A DNA stretch of 38,882 nucleotides, from the NCBI RefSeq assembly GCF_001673155.1, contig NZ_LZLE01000224.1, forward strand, positions 1 to 38,882, read 5' to 3'. Each line of letters opens with the position of its first letter. The stretch's first letter is position 1. The position numbers were made by a program, and so were the translations under genes. The notes beneath the pieces are model-generated. The model was not told the origin of the DNA and ran no database searches. It saw only the letters and a list, made by a program, of their open reading frames with translations. Below are positions 6,000-12,938 of this stretch, one piece after another. Source of the DNA: Mycobacterium sp. 1423905.2 (lineage in GTDB: Bacteria; Actinomycetota; Actinomycetes; Mycobacteriales; Mycobacteriaceae).

Positions 6000-8690
6000 T
6001 CACCCGACCGCTGTCAGCTCCAGCGCGCGACGCGCATAGGCGCGCACGTCGGCGTCGTTGTCTTTGAGCGCAATTCCCAACGCGTCGCGTGCGGCGGTGT
6101 TGTTGGCCCAGCGGGTAAGGCTGAGCACCGCGGCCTTGCGCACGTCCAGATGCGCGTCGGTAAGCGCCGCACTGAGTCGCGGTATCGCGGCGTCGGCCGG
6201 TGCGCCCGCCAAGGCTCGGGCGGCGCCTTCGCGTACCTGCCACGCCGGGGCGCGCAGCGCCTTGTCGACGGCCGGCAGGTCAGCCAGACGGCAGCCGAGT
6301 TGCGCCATCGCAGCCAGCGCCGCGGCGCGCACCAGCGGATCGTTGTCGTCGACCAGCTTGCCGACGGCGTCGGCGCCGCCGCGCAAGGTGGCCAAGCCGC
6401 TGGCCGCCGCGATCCGCACCTCGCGGTTCTCGTCACCGGTGGCGGCTTCCACCCCGCCCACGTCGTCGACGGAGACCAGCGCACGCACGGCCTCGATGCG
6501 GACCCGGTGGTCGGTGTCGGTGAGCGCACGACGGTATTGCTCGGCGTCACCAACCCGCCGCGCGGCCAGCACGTAGATCGCGGCCGCGCGCACCACGGTG
6601 TCCGGGGAATCGGCGTAGGACCGGACGTAGGCGGCCTCCGGCAGCACTTCCACCAGTTCGCGGATGCCGTCGGCGGCGCCCCGGCGCACCGAGGCGTCGG
6701 CGTCGTCGAGCGCGGCGATCAGCGCGGGCGCATAGCCGTCGGGCATGTGCTCGGTGAGGGTCGCCACCGCGGTACGCCGCACGCCCGGGTCCGAGTCGGT
6801 CAGATACGGTCCCAAGTCGGCCATGGCGGGCTCCTCGAGACCCAGTACTTCGGCGATCCGCGGCGACGGCGGATTCACCTGTGCCGCCGGGGCGATGCGG
6901 GAAAGGTTGGTGGCCGGGGCCTGGCCGCCGATCAGCTCCGGCTGCTCCACCTCGCGCACCGACTGGTCGGTCGGTGGTAGATCGTCGAACTCGGGAACCG
7001 ACACGAGGTACGGCGCCACGGGCCGTTTGCGGAACAGCATCCGGCCGTCGGGACCCTTGTGCAGGTTGAGGTGGTAGCCCCACTGGTTGTCGTCGCGGCT
7101 GGGCAGGTCGGCGCGGTCGTGGTAGAGACCCCAACGGGATTCGGTGCGGGTGAGCGAGGACCGGGCGGCCATCTCGGCGCAGTCCCGGATGAAGGACACC
7201 TCCACCGCACGCATCAGCTCATGCGGTGTGCGCGCGCCCATCTCGGCGATCTCCTCGCGCATTCGGTCGAAGGTGCGCACCGCGATGGACAACTTGGCGG
7301 CGCTTTTCGGTGGCGCCACATAATCGTTGACGAAGCGGCGCAGTTTGTACTCGACCTGCGGTTGCGGCGGCCCGTCGGGATGGCGCAGCGGCCGGTAGAT
7401 CAGTTCGTGTGCGACGCGCAGCTGGTCTTCCGGAAGATGCTGCGGCGCAGCCACTTCGGTGCAGGTGCCGGCAGCGTGCGCCCCGGCCAGGTCGCCGAAG
7501 ACGAACGCGCCGATCATGTAGTTGTGCGGCACACAGGCCAGGTCCCCCGCCGCATACAGCCCTGGAACGGTGGTTCGGGCGTGCTCGTCGACCCACACCC
7601 CGGATGCGGAATGCCCACTGCACAAACCGATCTCGGAGATGTGCATCTCGATGTCGTGGGTGCGGTAGTCATGGCCGCGATTGGCGTGGAAGGTGCCGCG
7701 GGTGGGCCGTTCGGTGGTGTGCAGGATGTTTTCCAGCGCGGTCAGCGTCTCGTCCGGAAGGTGCGACACCTTGAGGTAGATGGGGCCACGTGCAGAGTCG
7801 ATTTCACTTTTGACTTCGGCCATCATCTGTCCCGACCAGTAGTCCGAGTCGACGAACCGCTCGCCCTGCGCGTTGACCTGATAGCCGCCGAACGGGTTGG
7901 CCACATACGCGCACGCCGGACCGTTGTAGTCCTTGATCAGCGGATTCACTTGGAAACATTCGATTCCCGACAGTTCCGCGCCGGCGTGGAACGCCATCGA
8001 GTACCCGTCGCCGGCATTGGTCGGGTTCTCATAGGTGCCGTACAGATAGCCCGAGGCCGGCAGCCCCAGGCGCCCGCAGGCGCCGGTGGCCAGGATCACC
8101 GCCTTGGCGCCGATCGCGACGAATTCGCCGGTGCGCGTGTGCAATGCGGCGGCGCCGACCGCGCGGCCGGCGTCGGTGAGCACCCGCACCGGCATCAGCC
8201 GGTTTTCGATGCGGATCCTCTCGCGCATGTTCTTCTGCCGCAGCACGCGGTACAGCGCCTTTTTGACGTCCTTGCCTTCGGGCATGGGCAGCACGTAGGA
8301 GCCCGATCGGTGCACGCGCCGCACCGCATACTCGCCGTGCTCGTCTTTTTCGAACTTGACCCCGTAGCGCTCCAGCCGTTGCACCATGGCGAATCCGCGC
8401 GTGGCGGTTTGATAGATGGTCCGCTGATTGACGATGCCGTCGTTGGCCCGGGTGATTTCGGCGACGTAGTCCTCGGGTTCGGCCTTGCCCGGGATGACGG
8501 CGTTGTTCACCCCGTCCATGCCCATCGCCAGCGCCCCGGAGTGGCGCACGTGCGCTTTTTCCAGCAGCAGTACCTGCGCGCCGTGTTCGGCGGCGGTCAG
8601 CGCCGCCATGGTGCCCGCGGTGCCGCCGCCGATGACCAGGACGTCGCAGTCCAGCCGCTGCGGCGCGCTGACGTCGGGAATCTGCATCAT
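6000..8690 (-). CDS. AprA-like FAD oxidoreductase with C-terminal HEAT-repeat domain
   Basis: This 896-residue protein starts with an FAD-binding Rossmann motif (GGGTAG at 21-26) of the fumarate reductase/succinate dehydrogenase/adenylylsulfate reductase alpha family. The flavin-return segment VPGLYAAGD lies near residue 380. The overall pattern looks closest to AprA-type subunits, although true APS reductase activity is not implied. From about residue 610 to the end there are roughly eight or nine HEAT-like repeats of about 30 residues (recurring VRRxA and VRxAA patterns), an addition that AprA, SdhA and FrdA lack. There is no signal peptide, so it is cytoplasmic. The ATG overlaps the ABC ATPase stop. 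The operon also encodes a two-cluster ferredoxin resembling AprB, its likely electron partner, and a complete importer. It probably oxidises or reduces the imported compound, whose identity is unknown. Confidence 0.85.
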   Translation of the reverse strand: MMQIPDVSAPQRLDCDVLVIGGGTAGTMAALTAAEHGAQVLLLEKAHVRHSGALAMGMDGVNNAVIPGKAEPEDYVAEITRANDGIVNQRTIYQTATRGFAMVQRLERYGVKFEKDEHGEYAVRRVHRSGSYVLPMPEGKDVKKALYRVLRQKNMRERIRIENRLMPVRVLTDAGRAVGAAALHTRTGEFVAIGAKAVILATGACGRLGLPASGYLYGTYENPTNAGDGYSMAFHAGAELSGIECFQVNPLIKDYNGPACAYVANPFGGYQVNAQGERFVDSDYWSGQMMAEVKSEIDSARGPIYLKVSHLPDETLTALENILHTTERPTRGTFHANRGHDYRTHDIEMHISEIGLCSGHSASGVWVDEHARTTVPGLYAAGDLACVPHNYMIGAFVFGDLAGAHAAGTCTEVAAPQHLPEDQLRVAHELIYRPLRHPDGPPQPQVEYKLRRFVNDYVAPPKSAAKLSIAVRTFDRMREEIAEMGARTPHELMRAVEVSFIRDCAEMAARSSLTRTESRWGLYHDRADLPSRDDNQWGYHLNLHKGPDGRMLFRKRPVAPYLVSVPEFDDLPPTDQSVREVEQPELIGGQAPATNLSRIAPAAQVNPPSPRIAEVLGLEEPAMADLGPYLTDSDPGVRRTAVATLTEHMPDGYAPALIAALDDADASVRRGAADGIRELVEVLPEAAYVRSYADSPDTVVRAAAIYVLAARRVGDAEQYRRALTDTDHRVRIEAVRALVSVDDVGGVEAATGDENREVRIAAASGLATLRGGADAVGKLVDDNDPLVRAAALAAMAQLGCRLADLPAVDKALRAPAWQVREGAARALAGAPADAAIPRLSAALTDAHLDVRKAAVLSLTRWANNTAARDALGIALKDNDADVRAYARRALELTAVG

Positions 8691-9439
8691 GCTGCTGCCT
8701 CCGAATGGTTCAGTGCGGCAATGACTTTGGCGCGCAGCGGGGCGCGCGGCAGCTCGGTGCGCGGCTCCGGCACGTCGAGCAGCGCGCGCAGCGGCTCACC
8801 GGCGCGGCCCAGCACCGCGATCCGGTCACCGAGGACCAGCGCCTCGTCCACGTCATGGGTGACGAACACAATCGTGGTCGGATGGGCACGCCAGGTCTGA
8901 ATCAGCAGCCGCTGCATGGCCGCGCGGGTTTGGGTGTCCAACGCGCCGAACGGCTCATCCATCATCACCGCGCGCGGCGCCCCGGCCAGGCCGCGGGCCA
9001 ACTGGACGCGCTGGCGCATGCCCCCGGACAAGCTCTTGGGCAGATAGTGGCCGAAGCCGGTCAAGCCCACCTCGCCGATCCAGCGTTCAGCTTGGGCCCG
9101 CCGGGACGAGCGCGGCTCGCCGCGCAACCGCAACGCCAACTCGATGTTGGACCGCACAGTCCGCCAGGGCAGCAGCGCGTTGTCCTGGAAAACCATGCCC
9201 CGGTCACCGGAGGTGGTGGTGACCTCGGCGCCGTCGGCCAGCACACGTCCGCCGTCCGGGGCCATCAGCCCGGCCAGCGCGCGCAGCACCGTCGACTTGC
9301 CACAGCCCGACGGGCCGGTGAGCACCAAGATCTCCCCCGGCCGCACCGCCAGACTCAGCCCGTCGATCACCGGGGCGCCGGTGTAGGACAACCGAACCCG
9401 ATCCAGCTCCAGGCTCATTCCGACGTCGGGTGCGGTCAT
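8687..9439 (-). CDS. ABC transporter ATP-binding protein, SsuB/TauB/NrtD type
   Basis: The 250-residue ATPase has all ABC motifs: Walker A GPSGCGKST at 42-50, Q-loop Gln85, signature LSGGM at 137-141, Walker B VMMDEP with Asp161-Glu162, and switch His195. The length and the ALLPWRTV stretch after the Q-loop are typical of the nitrate/sulfonate/taurine importer family. The ATG at 9439 overlaps the permease stop (ATGA), which places it better than longer upstream readings of the frame. Its own stop overlaps the oxidoreductase start. Two copies would drive the permease at the inner face of the membrane. Confidence 0.92.
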   Translation of the reverse strand: MTAPDVGMSLELDRVRLSYTGAPVIDGLSLAVRPGEILVLTGPSGCGKSTVLRALAGLMAPDGGRVLADGAEVTTTSGDRGMVFQDNALLPWRTVRSNIELALRLRGEPRSSRRAQAERWIGEVGLTGFGHYLPKSLSGGMRQRVQLARGLAGAPRAVMMDEPFGALDTQTRAAMQRLLIQTWRAHPTTIVFVTHDVDEALVLGDRIAVLGRAGEPLRALLDVPEPRTELPRAPLRAKVIAALNHSEAAA

Positions 9440-10290
9440 CGTGCGTTCTCCTCGCCGCGGGGCAGCCACCGGGTCGCCCGCCGGCCCACCAACTCCACCG
9501 CCGCCGAGGTGGCGAAACCCAGCACGCCGATGGTGATGATGCCGACGAACACCTGCGGGTAGGCCAGCACGGTGTAGTTCTGCCAGGTGCGGTAGCCGAC
9601 GCCGAGCCGGCCGGAGATCATCTCCGCCGAGATCACGCAGATCCAGGCGACGCCCATGCCGACCGACAAGCCGCCGAACACCCCGGGCAGGATTCCGGGC
9701 AGCACGACCTGGCTCAGCACGTCCCAGCGGCCGCCGCCCAGGGTGCGCACCGAGTCCTCCCACAACGTGGGCAGCGCCCGCACCGCGTGCCGGGTGCTGA
9801 CCATGATCGGAAAGTAGGCCGCCAAGAAGGTGATGAAGACGATGCCTTCTTCGTCGGTGGGGAACAGCAGGATGGCCACCGGCACCACCGCGATGGCCGG
9901 GATCGGGCGGGCCAACTCGGTCAGCGGGCCGAACACGTCGGCGAACAACCGGGAGCGGCCGAGTAAGACACCGGTCGCGACACCGACCACGGCGGCCAGC
10001 CCGAAACCGGTGAGGATGCGCAGCAGCGACTGTGCCAGGTCCAGCCAGTACTCGAAGGCACCCAGCCGCCGGGTCAGCGCGGTCGCGATCTCGGTGACGG
10101 TCGGTAGGGTGTCGAACCGCAACCAGAACCGCACCTTGCCGGCGGTGAGCAGCTGCCACAGCCCGATCGCGGCCAGCACCGACGCCACCCGCAGCAACCG
10201 GGACCGCCAGGGGGAAGCAGAGCGTCGCGTCGTGACGAAGGCCGGTGCGGGGACCGCCCCGACCACCCGTTCGGTCAGCTCGGCAGTCAT
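9436..10290 (-). CDS. ABC transporter permease, SsuC/TauC type
   Basis: The 284-residue membrane protein has about six hydrophobic segments, beginning near residue 33. The cytoplasmic coupling region ALPTLWEDSVRTLGG matches the EAA loop of binding-protein-dependent permeases of the sulfonate/taurine/nitrate family. The ATG at 10290 overlaps the stop of the binding-protein gene, and the residues before the first helix then have a normal cytoplasmic composition. An upstream extension exists but would lie inside the binding-protein gene. It pairs with the ATPase and lipoprotein on either side. Substrate specificity cannot be read from it. Confidence 0.9.
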   Translation of the reverse strand: MTAELTERVVGAVPAPAFVTTRRSASPWRSRLLRVASVLAAIGLWQLLTAGKVRFWLRFDTLPTVTEIATALTRRLGAFEYWLDLAQSLLRILTGFGLAAVVGVATGVLLGRSRLFADVFGPLTELARPIPAIAVVPVAILLFPTDEEGIVFITFLAAYFPIMVSTRHAVRALPTLWEDSVRTLGGGRWDVLSQVVLPGILPGVFGGLSVGMGVAWICVISAEMISGRLGVGYRTWQNYTVLAYPQVFVGIITIGVLGFATSAAVELVGRRATRWLPRGEENAR

Positions 10291-11675
10291 AGTGAACCTC
10301 CCAGTGCCTGTTGATAACTCACGGCGGTGCTGCCCGGATGGGCGGTGGTGTACCGGCGCGCTGCGGCCACGGTGCCGAACGGGCGGTAGTCGTTGCCGTC
10401 CTGCACCCACACCGCCTTGTCGGCGAACCAACGGGTGCCCAGTTCGGCATCGGGAACGTAGGCCGCTCGGACCTTCGCACCGCGGGCCGTGGCTGCCCTG
10501 ATGGCCTGCAGCAGGCCCGTGGGATTGGTGACGGTCTGCGTGGCATCCGTTCCGTCCAGCCACAATTCGCTGGCCAACGCCGGATCGCCGCGCAGCAGCG
10601 ACGGGTTGGCGGTCTGCGCCCTGGTCGTGTCGTAATTGAGCCCGCGGGCGCCGAACACGGCGCGCAACGGCTGATCCTCGACGAAACCGGGCACATCGAG
10701 GTCGGCGAAGTCGCCGATCGACTTCAGGTATGGCACATCGCCTTTGAGCGCCTCGACCAGCGAGGGTTTAAGCGTCGTGTCGAAGGACGTGCCGCCAGGA
10801 CCGTTGTAGAGGTAGACGACTTCCTGGGGCAGGCCGCTGGCCTGGGCGACGATGCGGGCGGCCTCCAGCGGCTTGGTGTTGAGGAAGTCGGTGGCGTCCA
10901 GTTGGGCCTGCAGGAACGCCGCCAGCACCTCGGGATGCGCGCCGGCATAAGACCGTCGCACCACCACGCCGTGCAGGGTCGGCACGTTGAGTTCGGCGCC
11001 GTCGTACAGCAACTTCGCTTTGTTCTGGTAGACCAACAGGCCAGGCCAAGCGACGAACTGCGAAAGCGCTTGCACTTGACCCGATTCCAGGGCGGACGCG
11101 CCGACCTGCGGCTGCTGGTTGAGCACGTCGACGCCATGGACGCCGGCACGGTCGAGGGCCCGCACCAAGGTGCCGTGTCCGGCCGATCCGACGCTTGCCG
11201 AAACCTTCCGGCCGGCTAAGTCGGTCAGCGAAGTCGCCGACGAATCCGGGGTCACCACAACCATATTGAGCGCGCCCTTGGGGTTGTAACCGGTCACCGA
11301 GACCATCTCGGTGCGAGCCAACGGGTTCGCTTGGGTTTTGGAGCCGTTGATCAGCATGGGGTAGTCCCCCATCGACCCGATGTCGATCTTTTCGGCGAGC
11401 ATCTGGGCGGTGATGGGAGCGCCGGTGTCGTAGTCCTGCCATCGGACGGCGTATTTGGTGCCGGTGCGAGCGGTGATGTCGGCCAGGCGATGCTCGAGGT
11501 AGCCCTGTGCACGCAGCAGCGTGCCGGCGGTGACGGTGTTGATGGTCTTGGACTGGTAGCCGACGACCACGTTGACCACACCGGAGGACTCCGCCAACGA
11601 CTCGAGCGAGCAGCCGGAGGTGAGTGCGGCCGTGGCGACCACGACCGACATCATCGCGACGATGTGTCGTTTCAT
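10287..11675 (-). CDS. Solute-binding lipoprotein of the SsuA/TauA type with C-terminal extension
   Basis: The 462-residue protein has a lipoprotein signal peptide with the lipobox LTSGC ending at Cys22, so it is exported and lipid-anchored. The first about 330 residues follow the nitrate/sulfonate/taurine binding-protein pattern, with IDIGSMGDYP and the DLAGRKVSASVGSAGH stretch that lines the ligand site in this family. Usual members are about 320-340 residues; this one has about 120 more. The tail near 410-460 (ADKAVWVQDG, then a Pro-Phe and an Ala-Ala-Ala helix) resembles part of the NosL copper-chaperone fold, but this match is tentative. A ribosome site (AGGA) lies 7 bases before the ATG. 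The 25-bp gap to the ferredoxin gene is the only non-overlapping junction in this operon. Confidence 0.85.
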   Translation of the reverse strand: MKRHIVAMMSVVVATAALTSGCSLESLAESSGVVNVVVGYQSKTINTVTAGTLLRAQGYLEHRLADITARTGTKYAVRWQDYDTGAPITAQMLAEKIDIGSMGDYPMLINGSKTQANPLARTEMVSVTGYNPKGALNMVVVTPDSSATSLTDLAGRKVSASVGSAGHGTLVRALDRAGVHGVDVLNQQPQVGASALESGQVQALSQFVAWPGLLVYQNKAKLLYDGAELNVPTLHGVVVRRSYAGAHPEVLAAFLQAQLDATDFLNTKPLEAARIVAQASGLPQEVVYLYNGPGGTSFDTTLKPSLVEALKGDVPYLKSIGDFADLDVPGFVEDQPLRAVFGARGLNYDTTRAQTANPSLLRGDPALASELWLDGTDATQTVTNPTGLLQAIRAATARGAKVRAAYVPDAELGTRWFADKAVWVQDGNDYRPFGTVAAARRYTTAHPGSTAVSYQQALGGSL

Positions 11676-11700
11676 GAATGTTCCTGGGCGATAGCGGAAG

Positions 11701-11931
11701 CTAGCGAAGCAGATACGGCATGTTGACCGTGACCGCGCCGGTCGGGCAGCGGGCCGCGCACGGGCCGCAGTACCAGCATTCGTCGACGTGCATGTAGGCC
11801 TTGCCGGTGTCGGGATTGATGGCCAGCGCGTCGAGCGGACAGACTTCGACGCACAGCGTGCACCCGTCGATACACAGCGACTCGTCGATGGTGACCGGCA
11901 CGTCGGCGCGCATGTTGTTGACCAGCGTCAT
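11701..11931 (-). CDS. Small 2x[4Fe-4S] ferredoxin, AprB-like
   Basis: The 76-residue protein carries two [4Fe-4S] motifs, CIDGCTLCVEVCP (one extra residue between the first two cysteines) and CWYCGPCAARCP. Trp in the second motif and the short length resemble the ferredoxin core of the beta subunit of APS reductase without its C-terminal tail. Its ATG overlaps the stop of the GntR regulator gene. In context it should carry electrons to or from the FAD protein encoded three genes later. Separation of the two redox genes by the transporter genes, all tightly packed, argues that transport and redox chemistry belong to one pathway. It is cytoplasmic, with no export signal. Confidence 0.92.
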   Translation of the reverse strand: MTLVNNMRADVPVTIDESLCIDGCTLCVEVCPLDALAINPDTGKAYMHVDECWYCGPCAARCPTGAVTVNMPYLLR

Positions 11932-12680
11932 GGCTTGCTCCTTAATGGCTCGGCGCGTAAGAGGTTGCCGCGCATGGTGATTCGGTCGCCGCGCATCCGG
12001 ATGTACTCCAGGTCGACGGGTCTGCCGTCGTCGAGACTGGTCAACCGCTCCAGCATGAGCAGCGGCGCGCCGTCGGGAACCTGCAGCGTCGCAGCCGAAT
12101 GCGCGTCGGCGGGGATGGCCTCCAGCGCCAGCGCCGCAGCGCCGAGGCGTTGTCCGCTGACCTGTTCGATCAACACGAACAGGTCGTTGTCTTCGAGCGA
12201 ATGCGCCAAGATCTGTGCCCCGATGTCGGGTGCAAGGTAGGTGAGATCCAGGCTGAGCGGCAGATCGCCGAGGTAGCGCAGCCGCTCAATGAACACCGCC
12301 TGCTGGCCGGGTTGCAACTGCAGCCGGTGCGCCACCGCCGGTGGAGCGGCCAGCGACATGGCGGCCCGCACCACGTTGCGCACCTCGCCATGGTTTTTGA
12401 AGGTTTCCTTCAGCCCCAGCAGCGCTTCCAGCCCATGGTCGTATTTGCGTTGCGCGACGTGAGTGCCGACCTTGGGGCCGCGGTCGATCAGCCCTTCATT
12501 TTTCAGGATGGTCAGCGCCTCGCGAATGGTGTTGCGGGAGACGAAGAACTCGGCGGCCAGCTCGTTCTCGCCGGGCAGGCTGCGGCGGTAGACACCGGCG
12601 TGGATCTGCTGGCGCAGCACGTCGGCAGCCCGGCGGGCCCGGTCGGCCCGGGCTCCCTGGATCGGCACTGCTTCCGCCAC
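11928..12680 (-). CDS. GntR/HutC-family transcriptional regulator with UTRA domain
   Basis: The 250-residue protein has an N-terminal winged helix-turn-helix of the GntR family (about residues 10-75, including LPGENELAAEF and SRNTIREAL) and a C-terminal UTRA-type ligand-binding domain (about 95-240). This is the HutC subfamily, which usually represses a neighbouring catabolic or transport operon until a small-molecule inducer binds. It is the first gene of the operon and overlaps the ferredoxin start (ATGA), so it is probably autoregulated. The start codon is GTG, 6 bases after a TAGCGT -10-like element, which suggests a leaderless transcript. The inducer may be the imported compound; this is inference. 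Confidence 0.9.
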   Translation of the reverse strand: MAEAVPIQGARADRARRAADVLRQQIHAGVYRRSLPGENELAAEFFVSRNTIREALTILKNEGLIDRGPKVGTHVAQRKYDHGLEALLGLKETFKNHGEVRNVVRAAMSLAAPPAVAHRLQLQPGQQAVFIERLRYLGDLPLSLDLTYLAPDIGAQILAHSLEDNDLFVLIEQVSGQRLGAAALALEAIPADAHSAATLQVPDGAPLLMLERLTSLDDGRPVDLEYIRMRGDRITMRGNLLRAEPLRSKP

Positions 12681-12692
12681 GCCGTCACGCTA
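12681..12692 (-). promoter_or_regulatory. Likely leaderless promoter of the GntR-ferredoxin-ABC-oxidoreductase operon
   Basis: On the minus strand TAGCGT (TANNNT) is followed by GACGGC and then the GTG start, so transcription would begin at the start codon. No ribosome site is seen. Two copies of TATTGCGCC lie upstream at 12751-12759 and 12805-12813 and could be regulator half-sites. No -35 element was assigned. Confidence 0.45.
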
Positions 12693-12847
12693 ACCCAGCT
12701 TCTGCGCCTCTTTCGGCTGCTCAGTGGCCCGCTGCGGCGGCGCTTCGGCGTATTGCGCCGGTCGGGGTTCGGTGGCGACCTGCCTAAACCCGGCGCGGGT
12801 CGACTATTGCGCCACCGCGATCGGCCGCCATCCCTTCCGATCCCGCT

Positions 12848-12907
12848 GAGCGAAACCTCGCTCGCCGAACCTGAAGTGTTGCCGGGAAACTGCGAGGAAG
12901 GCCCGGC
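12848..12907 (-). terminator. Two small hairpins downstream of the decarboxylase gene
   Basis: In the direction of transcription after the decarboxylase stop come GCCGGG/CCCGGC arms (12881-12886 and 12902-12907, 15-base loop) and then GAGCGA/TCGCTC arms (12848-12853 and 12858-12863, 4-base loop). There is no U-tract. They are plausible transcript-end structures but weak; a GC-rich sequence makes such pairs by chance fairly often. Confidence 0.3.
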
Positions 12908-12938
12908 AGATTTACCGGCTCGACGAAACCCTGCCCGC

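Noticed and set aside
7059..8900. 613-codon plus-strand frame opposite the flavoprotein gene
   Set aside because: It is a GC-driven antisense shadow. Its protein is Arg/His/Gly-rich with no domain, while the opposite strand encodes a clear AprA-like protein.
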